Source: M50B103 sp041667565
GTDB lineage: Bacteria > Fidelibacterota > Fidelibacteria > Fidelibacterales > Fidelibacteraceae
Length of the DNA stretch: 25,199 nucleotides
NCBI GenBank assembly: GCA_964572745.1
Contig: CAZNFT010000027.1
Coordinates: forward strand, 1-25,199
Reading direction: 5' to 3'
The position numbers and the translations under genes were made by a program. Positions 1 through 7,836 of this stretch are shown here, piece by piece. Every line of letters starts with the position of its first letter. Positions within the stretch are counted from its first letter, which is position 1. The notes beneath the pieces were generated by a model. That model worked only from the letters and a program-made list of their open reading frames with translations, had not been told where the DNA came from and did not search any database.

Positions 1-12
1 ATCTCAGATTTC

Positions 13-170
13 CAATCGATCAAAGATCAACAATTTATGATCTGCAGTCTGCCATTATTTTAAGCTTTCTATCTCATGAATAGATCTTTCGGCTTCGGCC
101 GAGATGACACAGCTCTAATTCTCAATTCGATTAAAGATCAACAATTTGCGATCTGCAGTCTTCAATCATT
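13..170. repeat. Degenerate tandem direct repeat, two copies about 110 bp apart
   Basis: Positions 13-59 and 123-170 match at about 41 of 48 aligned bases. They share the identical cores AAAGATCAACAATTT and GATCTGCAGTCT and differ by one single-base indel near the start. The material between them holds a UUCG hairpin at 87-104. Nothing here looks coding. The stretch lies downstream of the minus-strand ogt gene and runs off the window edge, so more copies may lie to the left. It resembles a dispersed intergenic repeat; two copies without a constant spacer do not make a CRISPR array. Confidence 0.7.
87..104. repeat. UUCG-tetraloop hairpin, REP-like
   Basis: The sequence TTTCGGC-TTCG-GCCGAGA folds into a 7-bp stem (87-93 with 98-104, one G-T wobble) closed by a TTCG tetraloop, and is followed by GATGACAC. 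Many bacterial genomes carry dispersed intergenic hairpins of this general form ending in GATGACA. No T-run follows on either strand, so a repeat is a better reading than an intrinsic terminator. Genome-wide copy number was not tested. Confidence 0.5.
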
Positions 171-656
171 TCAATTATTCTCCTGTTCTAGAGCAAGAAG
201 TTTGCGTTTAACATCCAATCCGCCAGCATATCCGCCCATTTCACCATTAGAGCGTAAAACTCTATGACAAGGTATAATAATTGAAATGGGATTATTACCC
301 AGAGCTGTTCCGACTGCGCGCGTAGCTTTAGGATTTCCAATAGCTTTAGCAAGCTCAGCATAAGATCTTGTTTTTCCATAAGGGATCTTTGCACATGCAA
401 GCCAGACTTTCTTCTGAAATTCACTTCCCCGAAGTTCCATTTGCACGGAGAATCCAAAATTCTTGCCTGAAAAATATGCATTTAATTGATCTATAAGCGT
501 ATTAGCATCATTGCCACTAATTTTAATTGAGCTTTCACTTGTTAATTTCTTGAGATAATCGTCTTTAAATGGGGAATAAGAGATAGCCAGAAGAATGTTG
601 TTTTTTCTTGCTATGTAAAGCTTCCCGACTTTAGCGTCGTAAGTCACTATTTGCAT
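171..656 (-). CDS. ogt: Methylated-DNA--protein-cysteine S-methyltransferase
   Basis: A 161-residue cytoplasmic suicide repair protein that moves alkyl groups from O6-alkylguanine (and O4-alkylthymine) in DNA to its own cysteine. The C-terminal domain is complete: the IPCHRV active site with acceptor Cys130, the Arg-finger region RAVGTALGNNP at about residues 113-123 including the Asn hinge, and the closing GGYAGGLDVKRKLLALE-type helix. The N-terminal part (about 1-70) is the usual poorly conserved Ogt domain; there is no AraC-type Ada extension. Length fits stand-alone Ogt proteins. The start lies inside the 3' end of the EamA gene (26-bp overlap), so it is the last gene of a three-gene minus-strand operon and is probably translationally coupled. 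The DNA-repair role has no obvious link to its transporter neighbours. Confidence 0.95.
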   Translation of the reverse strand: MQIVTYDAKVGKLYIARKNNILLAISYSPFKDDYLKKLTSESSIKISGNDANTLIDQLNAYFSGKNFGFSVQMELRGSEFQKKVWLACAKIPYGKTRSYAELAKAIGNPKATRAVGTALGNNPISIIIPCHRVLRSNGEMGGYAGGLDVKRKLLALEQENN

Positions 657-1557
657 GCTTACCTCGAAATTTAAATTCCGTAATAAAGATCCCCATGAAG
701 ATCAATAACATGCCAATATAATGATTTAGTGTCAGAATTTCATTATAAAAAATAAATCCAAGGAAAATAGCGACCAAAGGCGTGAGATAGGCTGAAAGCG
801 AGAGTTTTAAGACAGAGACATGTTGTAGAAGCCAAAAATAGAGGAAAAAACCAAGAGCAGAACAAATAATACCCAGGTAAAGTTCTGCAAGAATGAATGT
901 TGGGGTAAAGGTAAAATCCGGAGGACCTTCGACTATTGAGGTAAATATCACAAGTAAAATCGCGGCGAGCGCCATGCCAAAAGTATTCAGTATTAAAGGA
1001 TGAAGATCTTCACCATCGCGCTTGATAATAACATTTGGGAAGGCATTGGTTAGAACCGAAAAAAGTATGAACATAATACCCAGGATTTCTGCTTTTCCTC
1101 CGCCAAGAATATCTTGAGCGTAGAACAGGAGGATAATACCCATAAGTCCTATCAATAAACCTATGAGTTTTTTTATGGTAAAAGGCTCTTTTTTAGGCAT
1201 TAAAATTGAGGAAAAGAGTGCAACAGCTAAAGGGAAAAAAGAAAAAACAATACTTGCCAGTCCAGCGTCAATATATTTTTGCCCTTGAAAAGAAAAAAGA
1301 TGGCTGAGTGCCATCATAAATAAAGCATAGATAATTATTAGAATGATATGTCGCTGAGAGAGCTTGAATTTTGGTCGCTTGATCAAGAGGATCAATATAA
1401 GTGTTAAGGCGCCAATGCTTTGCCTTATAGTCGTGGCCCAAAGAGGACCAGCGCCCTCTTGCAGTACCATTTTGTTAAATATCCAGGATGAACCGAAAAT
1501 AAAGATATTGACGAGAAAGGCAATATAAAGTATTAAACGAGCAGGTTTAGCGGACAT
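631..1557 (-). CDS. DMT-superfamily transporter with two EamA domains
   Basis: A 308-residue inner-membrane protein with about ten hydrophobic segments arranged as two EamA repeats, the first from roughly residue 12 to 145 and the second from 155 to 295. The first helix holds the GSSWIFNK stretch typical of EamA members. The second repeat ends with the usual short, lysine/arginine-containing cytoplasmic tail. Family members export amino acids, nucleosides or other metabolites by proton exchange, but the substrate cannot be read from the sequence. The gene overlaps the upstream metal-binding lipoprotein gene by 11 bp and the downstream ogt by 26 bp, so the three are almost certainly one transcript. 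Despite its neighbour, this is not an ABC permease, so it is unlikely to be the direct partner of that binding protein. Confidence 0.9.
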   Translation of the reverse strand: MSAKPARLILYIAFLVNIFIFGSSWIFNKMVLQEGAGPLWATTIRQSIGALTLILILLIKRPKFKLSQRHIILIIIYALFMMALSHLFSFQGQKYIDAGLASIVFSFFPLAVALFSSILMPKKEPFTIKKLIGLLIGLMGIILLFYAQDILGGGKAEILGIMFILFSVLTNAFPNVIIKRDGEDLHPLILNTFGMALAAILLVIFTSIVEGPPDFTFTPTFILAELYLGIICSALGFFLYFWLLQHVSVLKLSLSAYLTPLVAIFLGFIFYNEILTLNHYIGMLLIFMGIFITEFKFRGKHANSDLRR

Positions 1558-2395
1558 ACATAGCCTTTTTGAGAGCCTCCCCGGTATTTCTCATATTTTC
1601 CAGCCAGTTTTCATTAAGTGGATCCAGTGCTATCACCTCAGCACCTATTTCTTTAGCGATCAGCTCTAATGGCTCCGAGGAAAACTCTTTTTGGACAAAT
1701 ATAACATGGATATTATTCTCTTTTGCATGTTCCATCAGTTTTGCAAGTTGTTGGGTAGATGGTCCTTTGTGTTCATGCCTGATAGAAATTTGCTTAATCC
1801 CATAATCTCTGGCGAAATATCCCCAAGAAGGATGTAAGGTCAGGAATTCTGCACCTTGTATATCTTTGAGACTTCCTATTAATTCACGATCCAGGATATT
1901 TATATCTCTTACTAATCTATTAAGATTCGATTTTAATTCAGCTTCACGGTGGGGATATAATGTCAGTAGCTGAGCATAAATACGATTGGCAGCTGTCCTC
2001 ATAAACAAGGGTGACAACCAAATGTGTGCGTCTCCGGGAATGATATTCATTTTATCTGCCATGGAAACTGTCAGGATCTCGGGATGTTCATTCAAAAAAG
2101 GATTAACATGTTTTTGCTCAAAATGGAAGTCCGGATGTCCATTTTTGATATATAATTTACATTCGTGTAAGGATCTTATCTGAGCTGCTGTGGGCGCATA
2201 AGTTGGGGGAGCGGATCCGGGTGGGATCATAATGGTCACAGGGGTTTCTTTACCTGCAATACGCTTTACGAGATAAGCTTGTGGTGGAATACTGACACAA
2301 ATATCCGTTGTAGGAATACTTTCACAAGAAAGCAGTAGCAGGCCCATAATAACTATGAGTCCGAGGAGAATGATTTTAGATAATATTTTTTTCAT
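1547..2395 (-). CDS. Metal ABC transporter substrate-binding lipoprotein (ZnuA/TroA family)
   Basis: A 282-residue cluster A-I binding lipoprotein. The N-terminal hydrophobic segment ends in a lipobox (LLSC, Cys24), so it should be anchored to a membrane facing the periplasm. ZnuA/TroA landmarks are in order: the PPG...TYAPT loop at about 58-69, DAHIWLSP with His124, HPSWGYFARDYG with His188, and LDPL with Asp258. The first metal ligand, normally the His of PHxYEP, is a proline here (Pro64 in APPTYAPT), so only three of the four usual ligands are visible. The His-rich loop of high-affinity ZnuA proteins is reduced to a few scattered histidines at about 87-104. Zinc or manganese is the likely ligand by family. 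No cognate ATPase or permease lies in the window. It is the first gene of its operon. Confidence 0.85.
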   Translation of the reverse strand: MKKILSKIILLGLIVIMGLLLLSCESIPTTDICVSIPPQAYLVKRIAGKETPVTIMIPPGSAPPTYAPTAAQIRSLHECKLYIKNGHPDFHFEQKHVNPFLNEHPEILTVSMADKMNIIPGDAHIWLSPLFMRTAANRIYAQLLTLYPHREAELKSNLNRLVRDINILDRELIGSLKDIQGAEFLTLHPSWGYFARDYGIKQISIRHEHKGPSTQQLAKLMEHAKENNIHVIFVQKEFSSEPLELIAKEIGAEVIALDPLNENWLENMRNTGEALKKAMYVR

Positions 2396-2467
2396 ACGCT
2401 ATTATATAAAATAAAGATCGAATGAGGAAGAATAAAATGACTGGCCTGAGGCTTTATCTTAAGAATA

Positions 2468-2496
2468 TTGAAAAAAACTTATTATGCTCATATATA
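2468..2496 (+). promoter_or_regulatory. Candidate sigma-70 promoter for the 2551 gene
   Basis: TTGAAA at 2468-2473 and TATATA at 2491-2496 are separated by exactly 17 bp. They lie in the AT-rich divergent region between the minus-strand metal-binding lipoprotein gene and the plus-strand gene at 2551. A start near 2503 would give a leader of about 48 nt. No Shine-Dalgarno is visible before the 2551 ATG. FCB-group promoters can depart from the E. coli consensus, so this is a moderate call. Confidence 0.4.
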
Positions 2497-2550
2497 GTAT
2501 TCAGAAAATATTCACTATTAATTGTAAAATTTTATTTATAAATTCTCAGC

Positions 2551-3810
2551 ATGAAATTGACAAGAAAAATTACAGTGATATTTTTATTTATCTTTAGCCT
2601 TTTGCAGGCAGGGATATTGATCCCCATGGATAATTCTCAGAGCAATCATTTAAAGGCTTATGGCATTGCTTTTTATGCCTTGCAAAATGGTGTGGATGTT
2701 GAATGGCTGCTGAATTATCGCGGTGGAGCCTTTTATGTGGATTATCATAAAGATATTGAAAAAGAGTGTCTCTTACGGGCTGTGAGTTTGGAGAAAATAT
2801 CTTCAGCAGATCGGGCAGCCATTGATCAAAAGATCGAAATGAATAATATGTCGGTTGTCTTGCTTGAAAAAGCACCTGACATAGCAGTTTATACACCATC
2901 CAATAAACTTCCATGGGATGATGCTGTTACCATGGTTTTAACTTATGCAGAGATCCCTTATACAAAGATCTACGACAGGGAAATTTTAAATGGCGACCTG
3001 AGCAAATATGATTGGTTACATCTTCACCACGAAGACTTTACAGGTCAATACGGTAAATTCTATGGAAATTACAGACATGCTGCCTGGTATATTGAAGAGC
3101 AGCAGACACAGGAGGCTTTAGCTGCCGAAATGGGCTTTGCTAAAGTTTCCAAACTAAAACTGGCAGTTGCTCTTAAAATAGATTCTTATGTAAAAGCCGG
3201 TGGGTTTTTGTTTGCAATGTGTTCAGCAACGGATTCCTACGAAATTGCCTTAGCGGCAGCAGAGACCGATATATGTCATCCTGTTTTTGATCATGACCCG
3301 GTTGATCCAAATTATGCCAGCAAATTGAATTATAACAATACCTATGCTTTTACAGATTTTTCATTAATAACTGATCCCCATATTTATGAATACTCTAATA
3401 TTGATGTCCCGCCTTCTAATAAGCCTTTGAGCCTTGATCCTTCGCGCGATTATTTCTCGCTATTTGAATTCTCTGCAAAATTTGACCCTATTCCATGTAT
3501 GCTGACTCAAAACCATGAATCTTTGATCAAGGGTTTTATGGGGCAAACGACCTCTTTTCATCGTGATAGAATTAAAAAACATGTGCTTATTATGGGTGAG
3601 ACCAAGAATACTGAAAGGGTTAAATATATTCACGGAAATGTTGGCAAAGGAACTTTTACTTACTACGCCGGCCATGACCCCGAAGATTACCGTCATTATG
3701 TAGGAGATCCACCTACGAATCTGGATCTGCACAAGAATAGTCCGGGCTATAGATTGATATTAAACAATGTGCTTTTCCCCGCGGCAAAAAAACAAGAGCG
3801 AAAGACCTAA
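2551..3810 (+). CDS. Secreted GATase-like protein (commonly mislabelled 'asparagine synthetase B')
   Basis: A 419-residue exported protein. Residues 1-20 form a signal peptide (KLTRK, hydrophobic core, LLQA|G). The mature start, ILIPMDNSQSNHLKAYGIAF followed by a WLLNYRGGAF block, resembles a family of Bacteroidota-type proteins that databases often name 'asparagine synthetase B'. I see no PPi-synthetase motif (SGGxDS) and no N-terminal Cys2 glutaminase, so that name is not supported. The middle (KAGGFLFAMCSATDSYEIA, about 215-233) and the end (GHDPEDY at about 374-380, then SPGYRLILNNVLFPAA) look like a class I amidotransferase-like flavodoxin fold, with Cys224 where a nucleophile could sit. 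Whether it is catalytic is unknown. It opens the plus-strand envelope run; its own promoter is likely at 2468-2496. Confidence 0.75.
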   Translation: MKLTRKITVIFLFIFSLLQAGILIPMDNSQSNHLKAYGIAFYALQNGVDVEWLLNYRGGAFYVDYHKDIEKECLLRAVSLEKISSADRAAIDQKIEMNNMSVVLLEKAPDIAVYTPSNKLPWDDAVTMVLTYAEIPYTKIYDREILNGDLSKYDWLHLHHEDFTGQYGKFYGNYRHAAWYIEEQQTQEALAAEMGFAKVSKLKLAVALKIDSYVKAGGFLFAMCSATDSYEIALAAAETDICHPVFDHDPVDPNYASKLNYNNTYAFTDFSLITDPHIYEYSNIDVPPSNKPLSLDPSRDYFSLFEFSAKFDPIPCMLTQNHESLIKGFMGQTTSFHRDRIKKHVLIMGETKNTERVKYIHGNVGKGTFTYYAGHDPEDYRHYVGDPPTNLDLHKNSPGYRLILNNVLFPAAKKQERKT

Positions 3811-4004
3811 GGACTTGGACCAGAGAGCAGAACCTAGAGAGTAAAGTGATTAGTGAACAGAGGCCAGTTAGCAGTAAGTACTCAAGAGAAAAATGGTCTC
3901 TAATATATATTCTCGATATTATCTCCATACTTCATACGTCTTGATGTTTTTCGGGAACATTAAAACACGATTAAACTATGTATATCAGCAAAGGATACAT
4001 TGAA
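3811..4004. other. Non-coding spacer of about 190 bp
   Basis: Between the 2551 gene and the peptidase C26 gene I see no credible coding sequence. The first 80 bases are purine-rich, with loosely repeating AGAGAGCAG, AGTGATTAGTG and CAGTTAGCAG words like a decayed simple repeat. No convincing hairpin-plus-T-run terminator is present, so readthrough from the upstream gene is possible. Confidence 0.5.
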
Positions 4005-4715
4005 ATGAAAGAAAGATCTAATCGCCCTATCATTGGTATTAATTCCAGTTATATGGAAACTGCCCATAAATGGTATAAAGTGCCAATAAACTATATTAAT
4101 GCAGTGTTTGCAGCCGGTGGATTGCCCTTTATACTCCCTTGCAATCCTTCAGAGGATGAGCTTGATGCTTATATTGAGAATCTTGATGGCATGCTTTTTA
4201 CAGGTGGTGCGGATTATCCTTCATATATGTATGGTGATAAAATAGATAAATCTGTTGAACCTATGCATAACAGACGAGCTGATACTGATAGTCTTCTTGT
4301 AAAAAAAGTCATTCAAAACACAGATATCCCGGTTTTAGGTATATGTGCCGGCCATCAACTTCTTGCCATTGCCCATGGTGGAAAGCTTATTCAGCATTTG
4401 CCAAACGCCCCTTATCACGAAAAGAGAGGCGATACAGAGCATAGTGTTGAAATAAAAGGTGGAAAATGGCTAAAAAGCATTTTCAAAGAGGGAAGTATTA
4501 ATGTAAATTCCAATCATCATCAGGCTATCATGGAACATCCTCCGGTCGAGGGTTTTGAAGTGGTTGCCCGGGCTGAAGATGGTGTAATCGAAGCCATAGA
4601 ATATATTGGTGAACGATATATTCTAGGACTTCAGTGGCACCCTGAGAGAACAAAAGACAAAGAACATACTAAAATGATCTTTGATCATTTTATTGGAAAA
4701 ATAAAAGAAAGGTAA
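4005..4715 (+). CDS. Peptidase C26 / gamma-glutamyl-gamma-aminobutyrate hydrolase-like class I amidotransferase
   Basis: A 236-residue cytoplasmic hydrolase of the PuuD-like family, which cleaves gamma-glutamyl bonds. The fold and triad are intact: RPIIGINSSY at the N-terminus, FTGGADYPSYMYG oxyanion-side loop at about 65-77, nucleophile elbow GICAGHQLLA with Cys114, the NSNHHQAI block at about 169-176, and LQWHPER giving His212 and Glu214. I chose the ATG at 4005 because AAGGA lies at a good distance before it and the protein then begins MKERSNRPIIGI as usual for the family; an in-frame ATG at 3978 adds nine residues but has no ribosome site. Eight bases separate it from the amidase lipoprotein gene downstream, implying one operon. 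The substrate is unknown; a gamma-glutamyl peptide from cell-wall turnover is a guess from context. Confidence 0.88.
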   Translation: MKERSNRPIIGINSSYMETAHKWYKVPINYINAVFAAGGLPFILPCNPSEDELDAYIENLDGMLFTGGADYPSYMYGDKIDKSVEPMHNRRADTDSLLVKKVIQNTDIPVLGICAGHQLLAIAHGGKLIQHLPNAPYHEKRGDTEHSVEIKGGKWLKSIFKEGSINVNSNHHQAIMEHPPVEGFEVVARAEDGVIEAIEYIGERYILGLQWHPERTKDKEHTKMIFDHFIGKIKER

Positions 4716-4723
4716 GTACGCGA

Positions 4724-7700
4724 ATGAAACGCATGATAAGTTACGGACTGTTGCTCCTCACGCTTTTGATGGTGATCTCTTGTGCCGGTAGCTCACAAGC
4801 TTTTTCAAAAAAAGATATTCCTGAAAAATACAGTAAGGATGGACGCAGGTTACAGCAGGCTTATGTTGCTGCTCAAATATTTCTTGATAATTGTAAAAAA
4901 GATAGACTTGAAGACGTCGATATTGTTTCATATACACATTTAGATTCTTTGCTTTTAGACAAAAAAGAAAAAACACTCGAGCTTTATTTTGATAAATATT
5001 TCGCAAGAAGACCTTTCCGTGAATTGGGCGTAGAAAATATGTATAAGAATTTAAGCTTTGAGCTTGGCAGCCCTTTTAAAGATTATGAGCTGAAAATTTA
5101 TTCAACGGGTGTGGCTATTGAACAATTAGTACCCAATTTTTTTATCGAAGATCCTGCTAAACGTGATTCCACAAAAATGCCCATATTAGTAAACAGAAAA
5201 GAACCTCTTGTTCGTAATAATTCCAAACCCTTTGTCCCTTCTAAGGGCTTATATGGACGACATATTGCTCTTTGGCATTCGCATGGCTGGTATTATGAAA
5301 ACTCCTTGCATCGTTGGGAATGGCAACGCGCCAGAAATTTTCAGGTAGTTGAAGATATTTTCCCTACGGCTTTTGTGCTTCAGTATTTGGTTCCTATGCT
5401 CGAAAATGCAGGCGCTAATGCATTCTTGCCTAGAGAAAGAGACTTTAATAAAAATGAAGTAATTGTTGATAACGATGACCCGAAAAGTGGATACACGGAA
5501 GTTGGCCGATGGACTAAAGGAGAAACCGGCTTTGCTGTTGGAGAAAAACCTTATACAACAGGTGACAACCCTTTTGAAATGGGAACATACCGCCGCATGG
5601 CTGCAAATGACCAATTTGCTTACGCAGAATACAGTCCAAATATTCCTGAAACCGGTGAATATGCCGTATATGTATCTTATCATCATCATCCTGCAAATGT
5701 GGATGATGCCAAATACACCGTATATCATGCCGGTGGGCGCAGTGAATTTTTGGTAAATCAGCAGATAGGTGGAGAAACCTGGGTATTTTTAGGGAAATTC
5801 AAATTTCTTGAAGGTGGAGACAATAAGGTCGTTGTTAAAGCAAATCGTTTAAGTCAAAATAAATATATTACAACAGACGCTATAAAGTTTGGTGGGGGAA
5901 TGGGAGATATCGAGAGAAATGGGCTGGTATCAGGTCGTCCACGCTGGGTAGAAGCTTCTCGTTATTACCTCCAATACGCAGGTATGCCGGAAATGGTATA
6001 TAATATCCATCAGGATACTGTCGATTATAATGATGATTATAAAAGTCGTGGAGAATGGGTAAATTATCTTAAAGGTGCTCCCTTTGGTCCAACAGCGGAC
6101 CGTGAAGCACATGGATTGGGCATTCCCATCGATATGTCTTTGGCATTCCATACAGACGCCGGCGTAACCCGGAACGATACAGTTGTAGGCACTTTATTGA
6201 TCTATTCAAGCAAAGGGGGAAAAACCGATTGGGATGATCCAAATAATTCCCCTGAATTAACTTTTCCCGATGGGCAATCGCGTTATGTTAGTCGTGACTT
6301 AGCCGATCTGATCCAAACACAGATTGATGAAGATATAAAAGCAAAATACGATCCCGCCTGGAACCGCCGTGATATGTGGGATGCTTCTTATAGTGAGGCG
6401 TGGCGACCCAATGTTCCTACGGTGCTTTTAGAATTATTATCGCATCACAATTTTCTAGATATGAAGTTCGGGAATGATCCACAATTCCGTTTTGATGCTT
6501 CTCGTGCTATTTATAAAGGCATGTTAAGATACATGTCTGCTCAATATAATTTTGATTATGTTGTACAACCCTTGCCACCAACTCATCTGGCTGCTGAAGT
6601 TTTACACGGGAAAGTGATCAGAATTAAATGGAAAGCTCAGCACGACCCTCTTGAAGCAAGTGCAAGTCCTGAGAAATATATGGTCTATACGCGTAAAGAT
6701 GAAGGCGGATGGGATGACGGTATCCTTATTCATGGTGAGCAATGTATGATACCCTCTGTTGACGATGGCGTAATTTACAGTTTCAAGGTTACTGCCTTAA
6801 ATGAAGGTGGCGAAAGTTTTCCTTCGGAGATCGTCTCTGTCTGTAATTTACCCAATCGTGAAAAAGTATTGGTCGTTAATGGATTTGACAGAGTATCGGG
6901 ACCTGCAAGAATTGAAACAGACAAATATCTTGGATTTATGGATTCCTGGGAAAAAAGTGTGGCAGATGTTTACGATCTTGCCTATACAGGTTCTCAATAT
7001 GATTTTGATGCCAACTCCAAATGGTTAGACGATGATTCCCCCGGTAACGGCGCATCGTATGCAGATATGGAATCTGAGGTCCTTATCGGTAATAGCAAGG
7101 ATTATCCGGCATTGCATGGTAAGGCCATTATAGCGGCAGGTTATTCATTTGATTCAGCTTCAGATGAGGCTGTATCCGATGCTGTGATCGATCTTGAAAA
7201 TTATAAATTCATGGATATTATCTATGGTGAACAAAAGGCCACACCTTGGCCAAAAGAATTTAAAAAACCACGTTTCAGAGTTTTTCCAAAAGAATTTATG
7301 ACGGTGGTCAAAGACTTTACTTCAAAAGGAGGAAATGTCTTTGTAAGTGGAGCATATATTGGAACTGATCTTTTAGATGATACATCAAAGGTCAATTTCG
7401 CTTCAAAAGTATTAAAATATCGTTGGATGACAGATCGCGCAGTAAATGAGGGCAAGGTACATTCAACAAATAATGCTTTATTTGGCAAGAATGATAGCTA
7501 TGAGTTTGTCACCGGTTTTGATCCCCAAATTTACGGAAGTGAAAATCCTGATGCTATTGTCCCGGCAAATAACAGTGGCGCTTTAACTGTGCTCAGGTAT
7601 TCCCAGAATAATGTTTCTGCCGGCGTTGCTTATAGTGGAGAAGATTATAAAAGTTTTGTTCTTGGCTTTCCTTTTGAATGTATAAAGTCTGAAGAAGAAA

Positions 7701-7804
7701 GAAATGCATTGATGAAAGTAATACTTGAATTTTTTAAAAACAATGTAGATATTTACCAAGAATATTCTAAAGATGGCCGAAAAAAATCATCAGTTCAAAA
7801 ATAA
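4724..7804 (+). CDS. Large lipoprotein amidase with inserted golvesin-type domain, FN3 and GATase-like C-terminus
   Basis: A 1026-residue lipoprotein (lipobox VISC, Cys20), of a type often named 'xanthan lyase' or N-acetylmuramoyl-L-alanine amidase. After an N-terminal region of about 150 residues comes an Amidase_3-like zinc hydrolase fold. The plausible metal ligands are the His of ALWHSHGWYY (185/187), Glu210 in QVVEDI and His476 in LAFHTDAG; catalytic Glu570 is in VPTVLLELLSHHN. A golvesin C-terminal/xanthan-lyase beta-sandwich (about 255-392: GFAVGEKPYT, YAVYVSYHHHP, GGETWVFLGKFKFLEGG, TTDAIKFGGG) is inserted inside this catalytic domain. Then follow an FN3 domain (about 617-707, with ALNEGGESFPSE) and a GATase-like domain (about 713-1008, with FTSKGGNVFVSGAYIG). 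Likely role: outward-facing peptidoglycan or glycan amidase. Zinc dependence and substrate are inferred, not shown. Confidence 0.82.
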   Translation: MKRMISYGLLLLTLLMVISCAGSSQAFSKKDIPEKYSKDGRRLQQAYVAAQIFLDNCKKDRLEDVDIVSYTHLDSLLLDKKEKTLELYFDKYFARRPFRELGVENMYKNLSFELGSPFKDYELKIYSTGVAIEQLVPNFFIEDPAKRDSTKMPILVNRKEPLVRNNSKPFVPSKGLYGRHIALWHSHGWYYENSLHRWEWQRARNFQVVEDIFPTAFVLQYLVPMLENAGANAFLPRERDFNKNEVIVDNDDPKSGYTEVGRWTKGETGFAVGEKPYTTGDNPFEMGTYRRMAANDQFAYAEYSPNIPETGEYAVYVSYHHHPANVDDAKYTVYHAGGRSEFLVNQQIGGETWVFLGKFKFLEGGDNKVVVKANRLSQNKYITTDAIKFGGGMGDIERNGLVSGRPRWVEASRYYLQYAGMPEMVYNIHQDTVDYNDDYKSRGEWVNYLKGAPFGPTADREAHGLGIPIDMSLAFHTDAGVTRNDTVVGTLLIYSSKGGKTDWDDPNNSPELTFPDGQSRYVSRDLADLIQTQIDEDIKAKYDPAWNRRDMWDASYSEAWRPNVPTVLLELLSHHNFLDMKFGNDPQFRFDASRAIYKGMLRYMSAQYNFDYVVQPLPPTHLAAEVLHGKVIRIKWKAQHDPLEASASPEKYMVYTRKDEGGWDDGILIHGEQCMIPSVDDGVIYSFKVTALNEGGESFPSEIVSVCNLPNREKVLVVNGFDRVSGPARIETDKYLGFMDSWEKSVADVYDLAYTGSQYDFDANSKWLDDDSPGNGASYADMESEVLIGNSKDYPALHGKAIIAAGYSFDSASDEAVSDAVIDLENYKFMDIIYGEQKATPWPKEFKKPRFRVFPKEFMTVVKDFTSKGGNVFVSGAYIGTDLLDDTSKVNFASKVLKYRWMTDRAVNEGKVHSTNNALFGKNDSYEFVTGFDPQIYGSENPDAIVPANNSGALTVLRYSQNNVSAGVAYSGEDYKSFVLGFPFECIKSEEERNALMKVILEFFKNNVDIYQEYSKDGRKKSSVQK

Positions 7805-7836
7805 AGTGACAATGTATATTTTGGATAGTATAAGCT

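Noticed and set aside
13..170. CRISPR array
   Set aside because: Only two diverged copies with one long spacer containing a hairpin, and no cas genes.
76..267. 63-residue plus-strand reading frame
   Set aside because: It runs through the hairpin repeat and the antisense of ogt, and no ribosome site or familiar protein is seen.
2551..3810. Asparagine synthetase B
   Set aside because: No Cys2 glutaminase start and no ATP-pyrophosphatase SGGxDS motif; the protein is secreted.
3978..4004. Nine-residue N-terminal extension of the peptidase C26 protein
   Set aside because: No ribosome site precedes the 3978 ATG, while 4005 has AAGGA and gives the usual family N-terminus.
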